Below, one piece after another: positions 6,187-7,944 of a stretch of 7,944 nt of DNA (position 1 is its first letter; each line of letters opens with the position of its first letter). Source of the DNA: Legionellales bacterium UBA2469 (GTDB lineage: Bacteria > Pseudomonadota > Gammaproteobacteria > Legionellales > Legionellaceae). Where the stretch lies: the NCBI GenBank assembly GCA_002342175.1, contig DDPL01000042.1, positions 6,606 through 14,549 of the forward strand. Reading direction: 5' to 3'. Both the position numbers and the translations under genes were made by a program. The notes under the pieces are model-generated. The model was not told the DNA's origin. It saw only the letters and a program-made list of their open reading frames with translations, and made no database searches.

Positions 6187-6873
6187 ATGAACAAAGCAAA
6201 CATTCTTTTTCATTCATTCTTTTTTCTTCTTTTTTCCATTTTTTTCTACGGAAAATCATTTGCTGAACCGATGAACCTTGCTGCTTTCAAATATCATTTA
6301 ATGACTTATCATGATAGTGGTGAATACGCCAAAGAAATGCAAGAAGTCATGGATGTCGCTGAACAATATATTGTCAAAAAAAGCGAGCAAAATCCACAAC
6401 AACATCTAGCATTGGTTCTTGATATTGATGAAACTTGTTTATCAAACTATAACAATTTACTTGCACGTGATTTTACCAATGACTTACAGCGAATTCATAC
6501 TGACACGCTAAAAGGCAACGCAACACCCATCGCTGCCTGCCAACACCTTTATAACGTCGCTAAACAACATCATATCAATGTTTTCTTTGTCAGCGGTCGT
6601 TATGAGCAAGAACGCCAAGTCACAGAAGCCAATCTTAAACAAGCCGGTTTTTCTGGCTGGAAAGATTTGATCTTACAACCCGATACCAGCTTTGGAAAAC
6701 ATGGCACCGTCCAACCCTTTAAAATTCATGCGAGAAAAAAATTAGAACAAGAAGGTTACACCATTCTTGCAAGCATTGGAGACCAATACTCAGATTTAAA
6801 AGGTGGGCACGCGCTAAAAACCTTTAAGTTACCAAATCCTTATTACAGTACATTACCTAAGCCTGCAGGTTAA
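6187..6873 (+). CDS. Secreted HAD-superfamily acid phosphatase (class B/C type)
   Basis: This 228-residue phosphomonoesterase is probably periplasmic or exported, releasing phosphate from organic esters. A strongly hydrophobic, Phe-rich signal peptide (residues 1-26) ends with SFA before EP. There is no lipobox cysteine, so it is not an e(P4)-type lipoprotein. All four HAD motifs are present: nucleophile and acid/base DIDET (79-83), Ser136 in FFVSGR, Lys179 in PFKIHAR, and the metal-binding acidic pair in GDQYSDL (D199, D203). The order and length match the HAD IIIB acid phosphatase family. AGGGGA at 6178-6183 precedes the ATG with tight spacing. It diverges from the giant gene across a 158-bp spacer and converges on the porin gene, sharing the terminator that follows. 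T-runs in the signal-peptide codons (up to seven T at 6239-6245) are a minor oddity. The physiological substrate is unknown. Confidence 0.9.
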   Translation: MNKANILFHSFFFLLFSIFFYGKSFAEPMNLAAFKYHLMTYHDSGEYAKEMQEVMDVAEQYIVKKSEQNPQQHLALVLDIDETCLSNYNNLLARDFTNDLQRIHTDTLKGNATPIAACQHLYNVAKQHHINVFFVSGRYEQERQVTEANLKQAGFSGWKDLILQPDTSFGKHGTVQPFKIHARKKLEQEGYTILASIGDQYSDLKGGHALKTFKLPNPYYSTLPKPAG

Positions 6874-6883
6874 ACCCTATAAT

Positions 6884-6910
6884 AAAAAACCCGACAGCTG
6901 TCGGGTTTTT
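6884..6910. terminator. Bidirectional intrinsic terminator
   Basis: CCCGACAG (6890-6897) and CTGTCGGG (6898-6905) form a perfect 16-bp palindrome, flanked by six A on the left and five T on the right. It is therefore a GC-rich hairpin with a U-run on either transcript. It ends the acid phosphatase gene (stop at 6873) and the convergent porin gene (stop at 6930). Confidence 0.9.
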
Positions 6911-6929
6911 GTATAACTACCTTCAAAGT

Positions 6930-7937
6930 TTAAAACATCATACCGCCAACCCACTTCATGCCAAAATACAAACCTTGGATTCCGAAATTATTGTTATGCG
7001 CACCGGTCGATGATCCTGCTGATTCTATTGCACCTACATACTCATTCCATAACCATCCAGCGTCAAAACTTAAATCACCCTGTGCCAAACTATAGGTATA
7101 CATCGCACCTAATTTTGCATCAACAGTTGGAACAATGCGTGGATCGTTATAGTTAGTGATATAGCTACCTGTAGATGTTGCTAAACTCTCATTGTAATTT
7201 GTTTTAGAAGAACCCGCTAAGGCACCAACACCTGCTGTTCCATAAATATCAAATCCATTGCCGAATCCATAATCCAAATCAACACCAACTCGTGGTCCAA
7301 AACCATTGTAAACGCCTGTAATAACCGCATTTGTAGTTACCGGAGTAGTTGGTGCTGTAATTGTACTTGTAACATTTGCATCGGATGCGACACGAGCAAA
7401 TTGTGCGCCCGCATGTAAACGTACAAATTTATTTGCACCAAAATCAACATGTTGTCCAAACTCAATATTCACTTGATCCCAATCGTTATAAATAGATGCA
7501 TTAACACTATTAATCGTTGTAGGATTACCCACTGTATTTCCTGGAGTAACTGGATCATATGGGGCTTTAAATTGTCCAATATTTTGATTAGGCGCAATAT
7601 TTAAAGAATCAGAACCACGGAAATGGTACCAGTTTAAATTCAAATCATTTCCAGTATTGAAATGATGCGATGCTTCTAATTGAAAGCCCCATGACCAAGA
7701 TGGTGAAAGACCGACATCAACTGATCCTTGAGAACCTGTAAGAGTACGATTAGCAACAAAAGTTGTTGATGTTGGTTGCACATACAATGCGCGACCACCA
7801 ATATCCCATAATTTTTCTTCGCATGGCACAGTCACGTTCGTAGGACTACAAACTGGGCCCATTGTGCCAGCAAATACGGCAGTACTTGAAAGTGCAAATA
7901 CAGCCAAAGCAGATTTTTTTAACTGTTGTAACTCCAT
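6930..7937 (-). CDS. Major outer membrane protein, Legionella porin family
   Basis: This 335-residue outer-membrane beta-barrel porin would allow diffusion of small solutes. A signal peptide (LKKSALAVFALSSTAVFA, cleaved after about residue 23) is followed by GTMGPVCSPTNVTVPCE, the N-terminal signature of the Legionella MOMP family. The only two cysteines, C30 and C39, sit in this segment; family members are known to be disulfide cross-linked. The rest alternates amphipathic strands with Gly/Asn/Thr-rich loops, and the chain ends in Phe (GMKWVGGMMF), as expected for recognition by the BAM assembly machinery. It is somewhat longer than the classic protein of about 300 residues, with a Thr/Pro-rich loop around STITAPTTPVTT. 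The ATG at 7937 is 7 bp from the window edge, so its ribosome site and promoter are outside. It is probably one of several paralogues. Confidence 0.9.
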   Translation of the reverse strand: MELQQLKKSALAVFALSSTAVFAGTMGPVCSPTNVTVPCEEKLWDIGGRALYVQPTSTTFVANRTLTGSQGSVDVGLSPSWSWGFQLEASHHFNTGNDLNLNWYHFRGSDSLNIAPNQNIGQFKAPYDPVTPGNTVGNPTTINSVNASIYNDWDQVNIEFGQHVDFGANKFVRLHAGAQFARVASDANVTSTITAPTTPVTTNAVITGVYNGFGPRVGVDLDYGFGNGFDIYGTAGVGALAGSSKTNYNESLATSTGSYITNYNDPRIVPTVDAKLGAMYTYSLAQGDLSFDAGWLWNEYVGAIESAGSSTGAHNNNFGIQGLYFGMKWVGGMMF

Positions 7938-7944
7938 GAAAATG

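Noticed and set aside
6203..6245. T-rich tract in the acid phosphatase signal peptide as a phase-variation switch
   Set aside because: The longest run is only seven T and the codons give a normal hydrophobic Phe-rich signal peptide, so slippage control is not supported.

Overview
The window most likely comes from Legionella or a close relative in the Legionellaceae. Three things point there. The gene at the right edge has the mature N-terminus of the Legionella major outer membrane protein family (GTMGPVC, then VTVPCE). The DNA is AT-rich with a matching codon bias. A very large, helical, repeat-like protein has the look of a Dot/Icm-type effector. This assignment rests on recalled family features; no search was run.

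Layout, left to right. Positions 1-1914 hold a compact minus-strand gene set, read right to left: an XRE-type DNA-binding regulator (1435-1914), a LuxR-like ligand-binding domain protein with no DNA-binding domain (866-1414), and an MFS transporter of the metabolite:H+ symporter type (845 to the window edge, C-terminus missing). Both gaps are 20 bp, so this looks like one operon for sensing and moving a small molecule. A 209-bp AT-rich divergent region (1915-2123) separates it from a small plus-strand HTH-like gene (2124-2381). That region holds candidate promoters in both directions, a perfect 14-bp palindrome and a widely spaced 9-bp inverted repeat.

Positions 2387-6028 (minus) encode a 1213-residue helical protein of unknown function. 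It has degenerate repeats, an acidic/serine linker and a conserved-looking C-terminal region. It converges on the small HTH gene, and one hairpin contains parts of both stop codons. A PmrA-box-like direct repeat lies just upstream of its start. Across a 158-bp divergent spacer is a secreted HAD-type acid phosphatase (6187-6873, plus). It ends at a strong symmetric terminator shared with the convergent porin gene (6930-7937, minus), whose promoter is outside the window.

The parts most worth a second look are the big effector-like gene with its putative PmrA box, and the regulator/orphan LuxR-domain/transporter cassette with its divergent control region. No RNA genes, insertion sequences or CRISPR arrays were seen.
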